Shown here one piece after another: positions 1 through 11,229 of a stretch of 64,000 nt of DNA. The position numbers and the translations under genes were made by a program. The notes beneath the pieces were generated by a model, which worked only from the letters and a program-made list of their open reading frames with translations, did no database searches and was not told the origin of the DNA. This stretch comes from Colius striatus (lineage: Eukaryota; Chordata; Aves; Coliiformes; Coliidae): contig NC_084759.1 in assembly GCF_028858725.1 (NCBI RefSeq), positions 142,084,671-142,148,670 on the forward strand, in the 5' to 3' direction. Numbering within the stretch: the stretch's first letter is position 1; every line of letters starts with the position of its first letter.

Positions 1-239
1 TCAGAGAACGTAATCTCTGTTCCTCAAGAAGGGCGGGGATTTCAACATTCTCCTGCATCCCAAATAAGGATCAAAAGTCAAAATATCATAGCATTTCATA
101 CCATGAACAATTCATAGAATCATAGCAATCCATATGTCTTCGGGATAGATGACTGCTATTTGGCCCTGTAATCAAAACATTGGGCATTCTAACACTTGAA
201 ATATCTTTATCAAAGACACTGTCACTTTCTGGTCACTGG
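1..239. other. unassigned sequence at window edge
   Basis: No gene or repeat is recognised with confidence. The right part may belong to the CR1 copy that begins near 240, because open frame with CR1-like residues can be followed back to about that point and no sharp edge is visible. Confidence 0.4.
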
Positions 240-1096
240 TGGAGTGCTGAGGATGAAGTTTAATGATGATACCAAACTGAGTGGTGTAGTGAGCACTTCA
301 GATCAGAGAGCCCCTCTGCAGGAAGACCTGGATAGGCAGGAAGAATGGGCTAACATGAACCTTATGAAGTTCAGCAAGGATGAGTGTAAAGTCTTGTAGC
401 TGGCAAAACACAATCCAGGAGTGCAGCACAGACTGGGATCTACCCAGCTGGGGTAGGTGGAAGCTCTCTGGAAAGGGTCCTGGTGCACAAACAGCTCAGT
501 ATGAGTGAACAGTGTGCTACTGTGGCAGAGCAAGCCAACAGGATGTTAGGTCGCGTCAACCAGGACATCATCAGCAGAGATAAAGAAGTCATTATCCCAT
601 TCTACTCAGCACTTGTCAGGCCACAGCTGTGTCCAGTATTGGTCCCTGATATGCACAAAAGATGTGGATAGGCTGAAGAGGGTCCAGAGAAGTGCCAAAA
701 CGGTGATTAAAGGACTGTAAAGCCTGTCATTTGAAGAAAGGCTGAGAGAACTGGGCTTCTTCAGCCTTGAGAAATTAAGGCTTAGGAGAGACCTCATCAC
801 AAAGAAGACAAAGATTCCCTTTTTATAAGGAAGCACACGGAACAGACAAGGCATAATGGGTACGAGTTCCTCCTGGGAGGATTTCAACTGGAGATGAGGA
901 AAATTTTTCACAATTTTCACAATGAGAACAATCAGCCATTGGAATAATCTCCTCAGTGAAGTGCTGGATTCCCCAAGATAGGACACTTAAGATTCAGAGT
1001 GCTAGGCCATCTTGTTTAGACTGTGCTTTTGCCAAGAAAGCTTGGACCAGATGATCCTTGAGGTCCCTTCCAACCTGGTATTCTATGATTTTATGA
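240..1096 (+). mobile_element. CR1 LINE, 5'-truncated and degraded, plus orientation
   Basis: Chicken repeat 1 non-LTR retrotransposon, 3' part. The conceptual translation carries pieces of the C-terminal part of the CR1 reverse transcriptase ORF: an 'NDDTKLSG' stretch near 260-290, 'LDRQEEWANMNLMKF' near 325-370, and 'YSALVRPQL' near 600-630. These lie in different frames and are interrupted by stop codons, so the copy is dead. The 3' untranslated part has the usual order: a segment like 'GAGAACTGGGCTTCTTCAGC' near 746, then the 'AGATGATCC...GGTCCCTTCCAACC' segment near 1050-1075, then a terminal ATTCTATGATTTT-like octamer tail. CR1 copies insert by target-primed reverse transcription and are usually 5'-truncated, as here. 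Divergence looks moderate, so this is an older copy. Boundaries are approximate, especially on the left. Confidence 0.9.
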
Positions 1097-3963
1097 AAAT
1101 TAAACAAAATCAGATATTTGGAGATGTTGATCTGAAATTTAAACTCTTGTTTCAGGTTTCAACTTAAAATTACTGAATGACTTGGAAGTCTGAATGTCAA
1201 CTGGAAACAGAAACCACTCAGTTTTGCAACATCACTATGGAAAAATATGTTTTTCTTCTGAAACTTTCAATTTAGACAAAACCATGTTTTCTTATGAAAG
1301 CCTTTTTATTTTAACATCTCCATGTTTGTTTGGTTTGCTGCTTGAGGACTGGGCATTTGCTCCAAGCATATGGATGTCTGCAATGGGTATATCCACTTAA
1401 AGATCCCTTAAAGATGTCCAGGAACTTGGCATACTTGCAGCCAGACTTGTCTAAGAACCTAAAATATTACTGAGCAATTAAAGATTTTAATTTAAGGGAA
1501 AAGGTCGACAATGTCAGATGAATACTAAACAAATAGAAACTCCCTTTGCACACAAATGGAGTCTGAGGGTATTCCTAGATGCTTTCTAAAGCAAGATCTC
1601 TTTGTCAGTATCTAAGATTACAGAACTCTTTACAAAGGTTGGCTTTGCAAAACCTTGGAAAGGAAAAGGCAAATCAGCCTCCAGAAACAAAATTACTTCT
1701 AATCACTTGTTACTTACTTAATATTAGTTCTTTGCAGAAAAACAAACAAAAGCCTAACTCCAACTCCAGGAATCCACAACATATCTGAGAGTGTCTTTAG
1801 GCATATGTACAACCACCAGTGACCTCTGCCCTGCACAGAAATACCCAGCCAGAGTTTTAAGTGGAAGAAGGGACAATAAGAGAAAGTAAGATATCCCAAA
1901 CACAGGGTTGTATACTTTGACTGAAAAGGTAGCTAGGCCACTAACGTCTGCAGCTTTGGACACAGGGGACAATGGTTATGAACATGCAAGTTTGCATTGA
2001 ACAAAAACCTCACAGCCTCTCAATTCACCATGACTAGTCATAGGCACAGGACCTCAGATTACAAGTTGTCATGATGGCCTAGAGGATCAACTCAGCACAA
2101 TGCCGAGGTATACTGAGAGGAAGCCTACCATGGAAAGAGTGACAAGATCAAATGATGAATTTGACGTGATGATAGTATTAAAAGCCAGTGATGATTGGTA
2201 TTAAAAGACAAAGGCTCCTGCATATTCATGCAGGGGAGCTGAAAAGTGAAATATATTTAGGTGGAGTCATAACTGTGACTGAGCAGAGCAGCAACATCTA
2301 CCTGAGACACAAATGGGGTTCAAGCAACTCCATGGCTTTCAACATAAGACAAACACCTTCTGGATTGATAGACCTTCTGGATGACAATCCATCATTTGGG
2401 AGTGGATATTACTTTCGAGACCTTTCAGTCCCAGAATGGTTTTGAAAGTATGCCCACTCTAGGGTAGCCTCTGACACCTGTCCCAAGATGTGAATAAGCT
2501 GCAATTTCTACAGGACTGTATCTTTCTCCACATCTGGTCCAGCTCCAGCATATCCTACAGGCCAGCATAGACTCATTGTCTTGTACACAGATCTGCTCAA
2601 CAATCCTTCTCTGGCTATGGACAAAGGTTTAGGGCTATGTGAAGATGACCACCTCTTTTGCCAGGAGGAAGAATGAGTTACTGGACCAGCTGGGAAACAA
2701 GATGATAATCTTCCCTGCTACCTCAGGAAGATGCAGGGATTGGTATGGGCAACGGGCAAAACTGTCCCTGTTGGCTCAGAGGCGTGCTGTGACGGTCACC
2801 TTCCATTTGCTCAGCTTGGGATTGACTGCATAAAACACAACGTTCACTAACTCAGATCACACAAAGTTTTACAAAAGTGGCAACAATCTGACAGAATCTT
2901 ATCTCTAACGTATTTAAAACATATTTCCTTATTCAGCCTTGTCCATACCCTAAAGTTAGGCTTACAATACAAACTAATTCCCTCTAAAGGTAACCACTTA
3001 TTGCTAGTAGTTTGGGTTTATGCTTGACTTAGAAGCGTCTTCTCACACCTCTAAATAGGTCCTGGCCCAGACTATCAAGTTTACCCCACAAAACTTTGTT
3101 AGCTTGTGGAGTGGAAAAAAAACCCCTAACAAAACAAAAATACGTGCCTCCCAATACCCTAGTGAACTCTGTTGTGCTGACAGAGATACCCAGGTGACAA
3201 CAGCTGTGCCCATAGAAGGAGCTGTTGCTACCTTCATTCTTGGTCTTTCAAAAAGTTGTCACAGCTGCGTGGGCAGAAAAGACTAGCACTGCCCAGCAGT
3301 GCCAGCACTGCTCTACCATAGATGTGACCTAACACAAGGAACCACACAAGCAGCCAGATTCAGCCTGAGACTGATGGGAGTAGATTGTTCCTGGTTTGCA
3401 AATCTGACCTAAATCACAACATTTTCTTAGAAGATACGGGAAGTTTTACATGCCTTGTGGACAAAAAGTGTGGTTGTTACGTGCAATGCATTTTTATGCC
3501 ACTGGAGTGCAATTGTCATTGCGCAGAAACACAGACCCACTCTTAGATCAGCTCAGCATTCTGTGGAGAAAACAACTAGCTTTTGAGCTTTTCAGGATTG
3601 GGCAGGGTCCTTGGAAAATGGCAGAGAGGATGAAAGAGCCTGTGCACTAAAGTAAAATCTGACCGTAAAAAGTGCTGCACTTACCAAGCTTATCCAGCTG
3701 AAACTTTCTTGCCATTAATAAAAAATTAATAGAAGTTCATTTTATACTTCAGCAAAACTCCCAAACAGCTTGTTAAGGTAAGGTGGAAATGGGGAATAGT
3801 TATAAAAACAGAAAAGGAATTGGGACAGGTAATTGGTCATAATTCATAAGAGCATTGACTTCATTCTACCTGTAAAGCATGCTGTGAAGTCTCCGCAGGT
3901 GGAACAACAGCTGTAGCCACCCACAAGGCTGCACATGTCAGTGGGATATCTAGTTTGTGCAAA
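1097..3963. other. intergenic DNA, no recognised gene
   Basis: Open frames here are short (under 90 codons), lack flanking splice signals in register and show no recognisable protein motif. A frame of 85 codons at 2188-2445 was considered and not supported. Composition is ordinary AT-leaning avian non-coding DNA. Confidence 0.5.
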
Positions 3964-5037
3964 TGTCATGGTTAAGGCCTATCTGGGAGCGAAGCACCAT
4001 GACCAGCCATAAGTATCAAGGGCCTTTGGAATGCCCTAAGGACAGGGAGGGCTCAAGTGCCACTTATGGTCCCAGGAAAAACAGACAAGACTACTCAACT
4101 TGGAGAAGAAAACAGAAATTAATTTAATCCACCAACAACCAAAACCATAAAACCCCAAAACATAACAAACATAAAACAACACAGAGTGATCTAGGTGAAC
4201 CTGCTTCTGCAGGGGGGTTGGACTAGATGATCTCTAAAGGTCCCTTCCAACCCCTACCATTCTATGATGCAGTGATGAAGAGCACAACCAGCCCCTTGAG
4301 ACCAGCTTCTCCCCTCCCCACCCCTCCCCTCTTCCCAGGTTCAGAGCCCTGATCCTGGTATCTTTATCTCCTCCCCACCCTAAACAGCTCAGTGGGGCAG
4401 GGAGACTAAGGATTTCAGTCAGTCTTTTCCTGACAGCTCCTGCCGTTTGTCTCTCCTCACAGTAGACAGACTCTTGTCGGTCCTCCCTGCTCCAGCGCAG
4501 GGTCCCTCACAGGCTGGGCAGCCCTGCACAGGCCACTCCGACGAGTGTTCATCCTGAGGGCTGCAGCTCCTCTCTGCCTTCTGTGTGGGGCTGCTCTGCA
4601 GCCCACAGGCTCTCCAGCATGGCCTGCACCATGGCTGCCTCCTCACACAGTCTCTCACCCGTCTGGGCGCACTCACCTGGAGCTGCTGGTGGCTCTCAGT
4701 CCTGCCATTGCCCTCCATGGGTTGCAGTAGTACAGCTTGCGTTCTGACCATGGGCTGCAGAGGGATCTCTGGTCTGCCACTCCTCATTCCTTTCTCCTTC
4801 TCTGACTGTGGTTTCCACATGGTTGCCTCCATCTTGTACTACTCCTCCACCTGCTCTTCTGGCTCAGATTTACCTTCTTAAATAATGATGGCAGAAGCAC
4901 CAGATTGGCCTGACTGGGGTGAAGGTGGGACCACCTCAGAGACCGGGAATGTTTCAAAAACTGCTTACTGGGACCAGCACTGCAGCCCCCTCCCTGTTAC
5001 CAAGCAAAAAGCAGCTTCATGCAAACCCATGACAACA
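3964..5037 (+). mobile_element. avian ERVL-type solo LTR, old, interrupted by a CR1 tip
   Basis: The segment begins TGTCATGGTT and ends with a CAAACCC...ACA-type edge. In between are an A-rich stretch (4080-4180), a C-rich 'CTCCCCACCCCTCCCC' stretch near 4310, and a long run of CTGCTCCAGC/GGGCTGCAG-like motifs between 4480 and 4770. From memory this order matches the widespread long ERVL-related LTRs of bird genomes. No internal retroviral region follows on either side, so it looks like a solo LTR left by LTR-LTR recombination. No convincing 5-bp target duplication is visible at these edges (left flank GCAAA, right flank GACCA), so the ends are approximate or the flanks have decayed. A CR1 3' fragment interrupts it at about 4191-4270. 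Open frames across 4419-4881 on both strands are GC-rich LTR artefacts, not genes. Confidence 0.6.
4191..4270 (+). mobile_element. CR1 3' terminal fragment nested in the LTR
   Basis: About 80 bases of the extreme CR1 3' end: a CTAGGTGAACCTGCTTCTGC start, 'GGACTAGATGATCTC', 'GGTCCCTTCCAACCCC', and a CATTCTATGATG tail. The hexamer AGTGAT occurs on both sides (4185-4190 and 4271-4276) and could be a target-site duplication. The left copy also runs into sequence that resembles CR1 itself, so the duplication is not certain. Confidence 0.85.
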
Positions 5038-6449
5038 GACCACTCACTGGAGCAAGAACTGCTATTTTGGCCTAAAACCAGAAGCCTTTCACTACACTGT
5101 GTAGAGTAATGGGGCTGCCCCATGAATATCTGCATCACCTCAAGACAACATTGGAAAACTTCAGTTAGTTTTTGAAAATGCAAAGCCAGGCAGACTGGAC
5201 AGTGATGACAACCACAGGATATTCCAAACCTTCCCAGCTGTGACACAGAAATGATAATGGTAAAATATTTACTAAATAAACCCCTGACATTCTGCCAGGA
5301 CCAATATTTACAGTAATTATTATCAAATCTGGGCCACATAATATAATAAGGAAACTTCTAGATTTTCTCTATCTATAAAAAGAGAAGGAAAAAAAGAAAC
5401 TTCATTTTCTTGCATACAGTATCAATTTTTTATGATTAGAGACAACTTCAGAGTACTTAGGAACACCTAAGAGAGTAATGAACCCGACAGTCACAAAATT
5501 ATCTTTTCTGAAATATGTTCCATTAACAAAGACATATTTGGGCTCATATGCTTCTCTCACCATTCTTTGGTGCGTAACAAAACTCAGAAATGTTTTCACA
5601 GCTAAGCAAGGGAGATTCTAATTTAATTTGCTTTATAACTCCAACATGTCCATAACCAAGATGCTTAAAGACTCAGTGAAACAATGATACCAAACCAATC
5701 AAGAAAATGAACAGAGAACAACAGGAAAAGGAAGATAAATTTAGGGAGATCACTGAAATAGTAGTAAAGGTACAACTTGTGTCAACCCTCTTCCCTTAAT
5801 GGCAAAACAAAAACCAAAACAACACAAAGCACATGCTCCATCCAGACACTTCAGTCTCCTTCATCTCTAATTGAGATGGGAGAGTTTACAGAAAACATAT
5901 TTTCCCCAAATGCTTCAAATAAAATAAGATTAAACTTCATATACATATATATATACACACAACACATATCTACATCTATAAAGTTATAATATTACTCTCC
6001 TTTTATTTTCCTAAGATAAAACTATCAAAGCCTTCAAGGTTTTCCCATGAGCTACTGAAAATCACAAATTAAACTGAACCAAGAACTCTCAAATCTTTCC
6101 ACACAACAGTGCCATGAGCTCTCCAGCCATGAAACGGTTCCCACTCTAGGAAAGTTCACTCCCATTTGAGTATCCATGCTAGAGACCTACATTGTGTATT
6201 ATTTGAGCTCATTTTGTTTTGCCTAATTCTGTTCCAGATCCCAAGATGAGCATTTGCAAAACAGGCTAGTCATTTTGAGTAATCAAGTCCAGACTACTTA
6301 GGCCTGTCCAAATGACAAAAATAGATGAACCTCAGAACATAACTGGGACTTTTGACAGCGTTTCAAGTCAGGTACCCCAAATCACTAGTCACTGCTGAAA
6401 ACTTTGGCCTTCGTTACCTTTCCTCTGAATATGGGCATATTAAACACAA
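5038..6449. other. non-coding DNA with one unexplained minus-strand frame
   Basis: AT-rich sequence. A minus-strand open frame of 65 codons lies at 5402-5599 in a region where stops are otherwise frequent. I do not recognise the product and see no clear splice sites around it. A short TA/CA simple repeat lies at 5937-5965. Nothing else is recognised. Confidence 0.4.
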
Positions 6450-6550
6450 GGCCACCGGGTTAGCTCAAAGAGTGACAGAGAAGGCCAGGATTCAAACCAT
6501 TGCTTTCATGTGGTAGACCACAGCATTAGCTACACAACAAGCAGACATGC
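6450..6550 (-). repeat. possible tRNA-derived SINE fragment
   Basis: Read on the minus strand, the segment has a GGTTTGAATCC stretch (near 6493-6503) that differs by one base from the RNA polymerase III B box, preceded by a GCTAATGCTGTGGTCTACCAC stretch that could be a decayed A box about 40 bases upstream. The spacing fits a tRNA head. There is no intact cloverleaf, so it is not a functional tRNA gene. Family not identified; it could be a chance resemblance. Confidence 0.3.
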
Positions 6551-9500
6551 CCAGAAAAGCAGCGATCAATCAGGGGTCTTTTGCAGGGTTATATAGGACA
6601 CAAATGAAGGCAGCTGCCAGGTCGGACCATATTTAGTGTCCCAGACTCTGAAACTCTGAATAAAGTAAATGCTGTCCAGCCCAAAAGAAACAGGAGCACT
6701 TCCTCTACCTTGCTTCTCCCTCCCTCCAGCTACTCTGAAGCTGAGGGACACATAAGTTGATTCCCAGACTAGGATAAAAGCCAGCTCAGGGAAGCTCAGC
6801 TCTGAATAAAGTGAAACGAGGAAGGTGCCTCCACTAAGAAGCACCTACCAACCCCACTGCTGGGGTCCTGACCAGGACAGAAAGAAGCATAGTCCGTTCA
6901 GAGAGGGCCATGGAGCTCCTCCTCATGCCTGGTCTCCATCTAGGAGCAACCACAGCCAGAAGGAAAACGTTGTGGGCTGTAGCAGGATAAGGGGTGGTTT
7001 CCTGAAGCCCACTGCAGAGTAAATACTCAGAGCAACCAGGGACGAAAGAACAAGGGACCTTCCAGTCCCGAGGGCTGCGTAGCCAGGTTTAAAAATAAAA
7101 CCTTCAAGCAGGGAGGACTGGCTTGCCCTGGACCTCGAAAGAGCTAGCATCCACTCGAGAGAGGGATCAAGCAGAAAACCACCAGCCCGAGACAGCCAGG
7201 AAATGCTGCAGCAGGAGCCAGACCCACAGCTCAGCCACAAGAGAACAGGTCGGCTTAGGAGGGATGAAGCCTGCTGGGGTGTTAAATTTAGACAGGTAAA
7301 CATTTTGAAGGGAAAAGATGGGGTTCACACAGCCCTCACTGTCTGCCGCTGCCAGGCCCTGAGGAGAGCCCCCCCAAAAAAACTGCTGAGAGGCTATAGC
7401 TGCAGGCTGAGGCACCCCAGAATAGGGTTGTTGGGGACAAGAAGGTGGGGGAGTACCCGACTGCCTGGAAAATTTTTGCTCCTGGACACCATTTGCTTCA
7501 AGAACCTCCCAGCAGGCAGCATCCTTGGAAGGTGGGAAAGCTGTTGTGAGAAGCGTGCAGGACATGAGACCCACAGTCCCAAGCACACAGGGTGCATGGA
7601 GACAGTGCATAGGAAAGGGACCAGGGAAAAGCAGACCAGAAACACAGGGGCCATAGCATCAGTGTATCCATTTGGGTGCCAGAGCCGTGCTGAGCTACCT
7701 TTTTGAGGGTAAAAGGTGTAAAAGAAGAGGCTTGGTGATTGCTCATGACACCTAATGCAAGAACAAGGAGTTGCAGTGTTGCGAGCTCAGCCAAACTACC
7801 TTGAGCTTTGCAGACCTTGAGGACTGGAAGAGACACAAAACACTCCTTTACCTGAGCTGCCTGCAGCCCCTGCTGCAAGCCATCAAACCTCACCACCTGT
7901 CTGGTAGCTCCCAAGGACAAGTGAAGGATCCCCATCTACGAGGAGCTGGACATCTACAACGGGCTCCCTTTGCCAAGCAGTTCTGCAGGGAGCGGTTGTA
8001 CCATTCCATGGCACACGGGAGCATCCCTGCTTTGTGGAACCTCCTGCACTGAAAAGAGACTATCTGCCTTCAGTGACCCTGCTGCTCTACCTCACACAAG
8101 AGCAGGGCGTGCTTGCATAAGCCCCATCAAGGCCTAAAGCCAAAGCTTGGAAGGAGGTGGCAGATCACAGTGCCTGGTCTCACCTGTATTTCTGTCCATA
8201 CAGTCTCAGCCACTTAACTGCAGTGAGCCCAAGAACTCAGCTCCAGTAAATGGTCTTTTCCAAACAGACATTCGGTCTTAATGTGAAGATGTTAAGAGCT
8301 GGAGAAACTAATGTTGCCTTTGGTTGGTTGTTCCGATGGTTAATCACCCTGCTGTTAAAAATGTTGCCTGTTTCTAATGTGAATGTATGGAGCTTAAACA
8401 GACAGCCATATGATTTCAGTTCTCCTCTTGAGTTAGAAAGCTCTCCAAGTACCAGCTACTCTCAGTGCCGCTGAAAGCGCTCAGGTATCATGCCACATCA
8501 CTTTCTTAATTTTCTTTCTGAAACGCTACCTAGGTTCACGTTCCTTAAATCTCCCATTAGGAAAGGATCTTTTCCACTCCAGGAAACATTCCCGTGACTC
8601 TTCTCTGCACTGCCTTCAGTTTTAATGAACTGCGTGCCTTTTTCCAGCAAGCAAAGGTCCCTTTCTATGCAAAAAATGGAAGCAAATCACGGACTGCCCT
8701 GTCTTACATGACAACATGCCTTGACTATCCACATCCCGATTTTAAAAGTACTGTGTTTAAAAGTCTGTCTGAAATGCTTATTGTGTGTGTGTGTGTCCAA
8801 TTAATTTGGAAATGATTAAATGGTTTTCACTCAAACTTTGATCAGCCATTAGAAAAAAAGATCTTATGAATAGAGACAATTTGTATTCATTTAAATGAGC
8901 AATCATGCAGTTTTTCAGAAAAGAACTGGTTTCCCTGAGCGCCTTGAAATCCAAATCCAACAACTTCAGGACAAAAGACTCAAGATCTGAAGCAGTCCAG
9001 AAACAGAGAAGCCTACTGGGTTACAGAAAAGAGCAAATAGCATTGAAGGTGACTGCACTGATTTATTAATTTTTACAAATTTCACAATATTCCTTCTCTT
9101 CCTAGAAGTCCAAGCTCCAAGAGACTTCATTATACAAGACTGATTTTTGTCTCTTAAAAGATTTGTTTCTGGTATTTTCAGAATAAGTGTGGGACATACC
9201 TTACTACCTTAAAAAAAAATCTACATACAGGAACCCTTAACTTTTTAGATGCAGCTCTTTCAAAACTTTCTCTTTTTTTTTTTTTTTCAACTGATGCAAC
9301 AAATTCTGGAAGACTGGGAGAGAAAGGGCTGAGAGAGTGGAGAGCTGGGAGCCTGAAGCCACGATTTCAGCTTTCCCTAAACTGAGGTTAGTCACACATG
9401 GAAGAACATTATTGTACGTGCACTAGAGACAGGGGAAAGGACACAAGTACTGCTTGCAGCTACCGAGACGAGAGGTGTGCTAGTACTGAAGGCATGGAGG

Positions 9501-11229
9501 AAGCTAGGGAGGGACTCTTTTCCAAAAGGGAAGAATCTCTCATGGACACTCTTGGGCACAGCAACACGAGTGAATGATGGAAGTTGGGAGTAGAGGAAAC
9601 TCACAGCTGGAATGGGGCCAGCTGGCCTTCCCAGTTCTGCCTCCTACCTTGTGCTAGCAGTTCAACTTCATGCTTTTCTCTTCATATACTCGGATAACTT
9701 CTTTAAAGAATGAGGAAAAAAACCTGAGTACTCAGGCTGGCTTCGCTGCCATATGTGGCAACTTATCTCATTTGTTGAACACTTGGGGAAAAAAAATTCC
9801 ACCTGAATTCCTCAGTCTTCACCTCGGATAAACCCAGGTCTCCATGCATAGGACACTGGCTTAAGAGGAGTCTGTATCTCCTGACAACTTTGAGAAGGCC
9901 CACTCTCTTCTCTTTGGGAGAGTATGTACCCAACTTAGTTCTGCACTTACAACAGCATCTGTGTGTGTGACAGAAGACAGGTACACGCAGGTTAGACCTG
10001 CCACCACCAGAAAAAGTGGTCCCTTCAGCTTGTTTGTCAATGCCCAGCAGCAATGTGGGAAGGAAAGGCAACAACAGGCAAGTATTGGTGCTCCCCTGCA
10101 GACTTCCCACCTGCAGGGGAAGGTGAGTGAAGCATTAAGAGATATCATAGAATCAGAGACAGGCTCCAAAGAGACAGAAAGGGATGAAGATGAGCATAAA
10201 GGAAGGAGGTATCTTGTATAGCCATAATTTGTGTGTGCCTGAGGCTGGCCGGACACAAAAGCCCAAACAAAAGGCAACAGGAAAGAGCCTTCAATACGTA
10301 GGCAGAGGAGGAGGCATCAGGTGCAAAAGACAGTCTGCAAATGTGAGTGCAGTGTGGTAGAGCACATTGTATCAGAAATGTGCAGGTGCACACCAGGAAC
10401 ATGATGCGCACACACCCGAGTATTTGGCTATGAAGAAAATGAACTGAGAACATAAACGCTGGTACACGTGTGAGAAACACTTCTGCCATGGGAACACCCA
10501 GCCTCAAAGACCAACAAGTGAGTACATGAGAGCACGCAGCAGAGCACGGGTGATGATCACACACTGGAGCAGGGGCAGGAAAGCATTAAGGGGCAGGTAA
10601 AAACTGGATAGAGAGACTGACAGGGATGCTCATCTGGTGGCAAAGTACGAAAACTAAGGGGCAACAAAGTACATCACAGCACACAAATATATGTTTGGGG
10701 AACTCAGTTTACCCATAAGTGAAGTATTGCACCACAATTCCCAGAAAAACCCTGAGTTTCATAAAACACCATGCTTGTCATGGACACAGCTGCAATGTTG
10801 ATGCCCTGGTACTGTGAGACATGGCACACCACTGCTAATCATTTCCATGTGCACAAGCACCTTCTCTCATGCCACATGCCGTGGCCTGTGACAGCACATG
10901 CTGCCACACTGCAGGCACGCGGGTAAGAAGGTCGGTACGGGCCAGAGGCTTGGGTGCTCTTGCTAAAGCCACTGTGCTCACACTCAAGGAAAGGGCCCTC
11001 AACTGAGGGTAACATCCATCTGCTCAAAGTAACGTACATCTTACTCAAGTAATGCGTATCGCTAAACTCGAGTCTCTCACGCCCAAGGAATATCTGGTTT
11101 ACCAGCACGTCTGCTAGCCCAGAGGAGCATCCCTCACATCCCAGCTATGTCCCTTGGCCCACAGTATGGCCCCTCATGCCCCGCTGCATCTCTCCTGCCA
11201 GAGCAGGTCTCTCCCACCACAGTAACATC
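6551..11229. other. intergenic or intronic DNA, no recognised gene
   Basis: No exon or repeat family is recognised. Frames of 120-170 codons between 6900 and 7950 overlap one another on both strands in a moderately GC-rich stretch; none shows a motif or consistent coding character. Simple tracts: (GT)n at about 8780-8797 and a poly-T run at about 9271-9288. If the minus-strand donor at 11755 is real, this stretch would be the first intron of that gene. Confidence 0.4.

Noticed and set aside
4419..4881. Open frames of 137 and 98 codons
   Set aside because: They lie inside the GC-rich part of the old solo LTR, on opposite strands over the same bases.
5010..5037. TGCAAA near the LTR's right end as a target duplication with the left flank
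   Set aside because: The same bases fit the internal end of this LTR type, so the match is probably chance.
6923..7935. Overlapping frames of 126-167 codons on both strands
   Set aside because: Mutually overlapping, with no motif and no splice signals in register.
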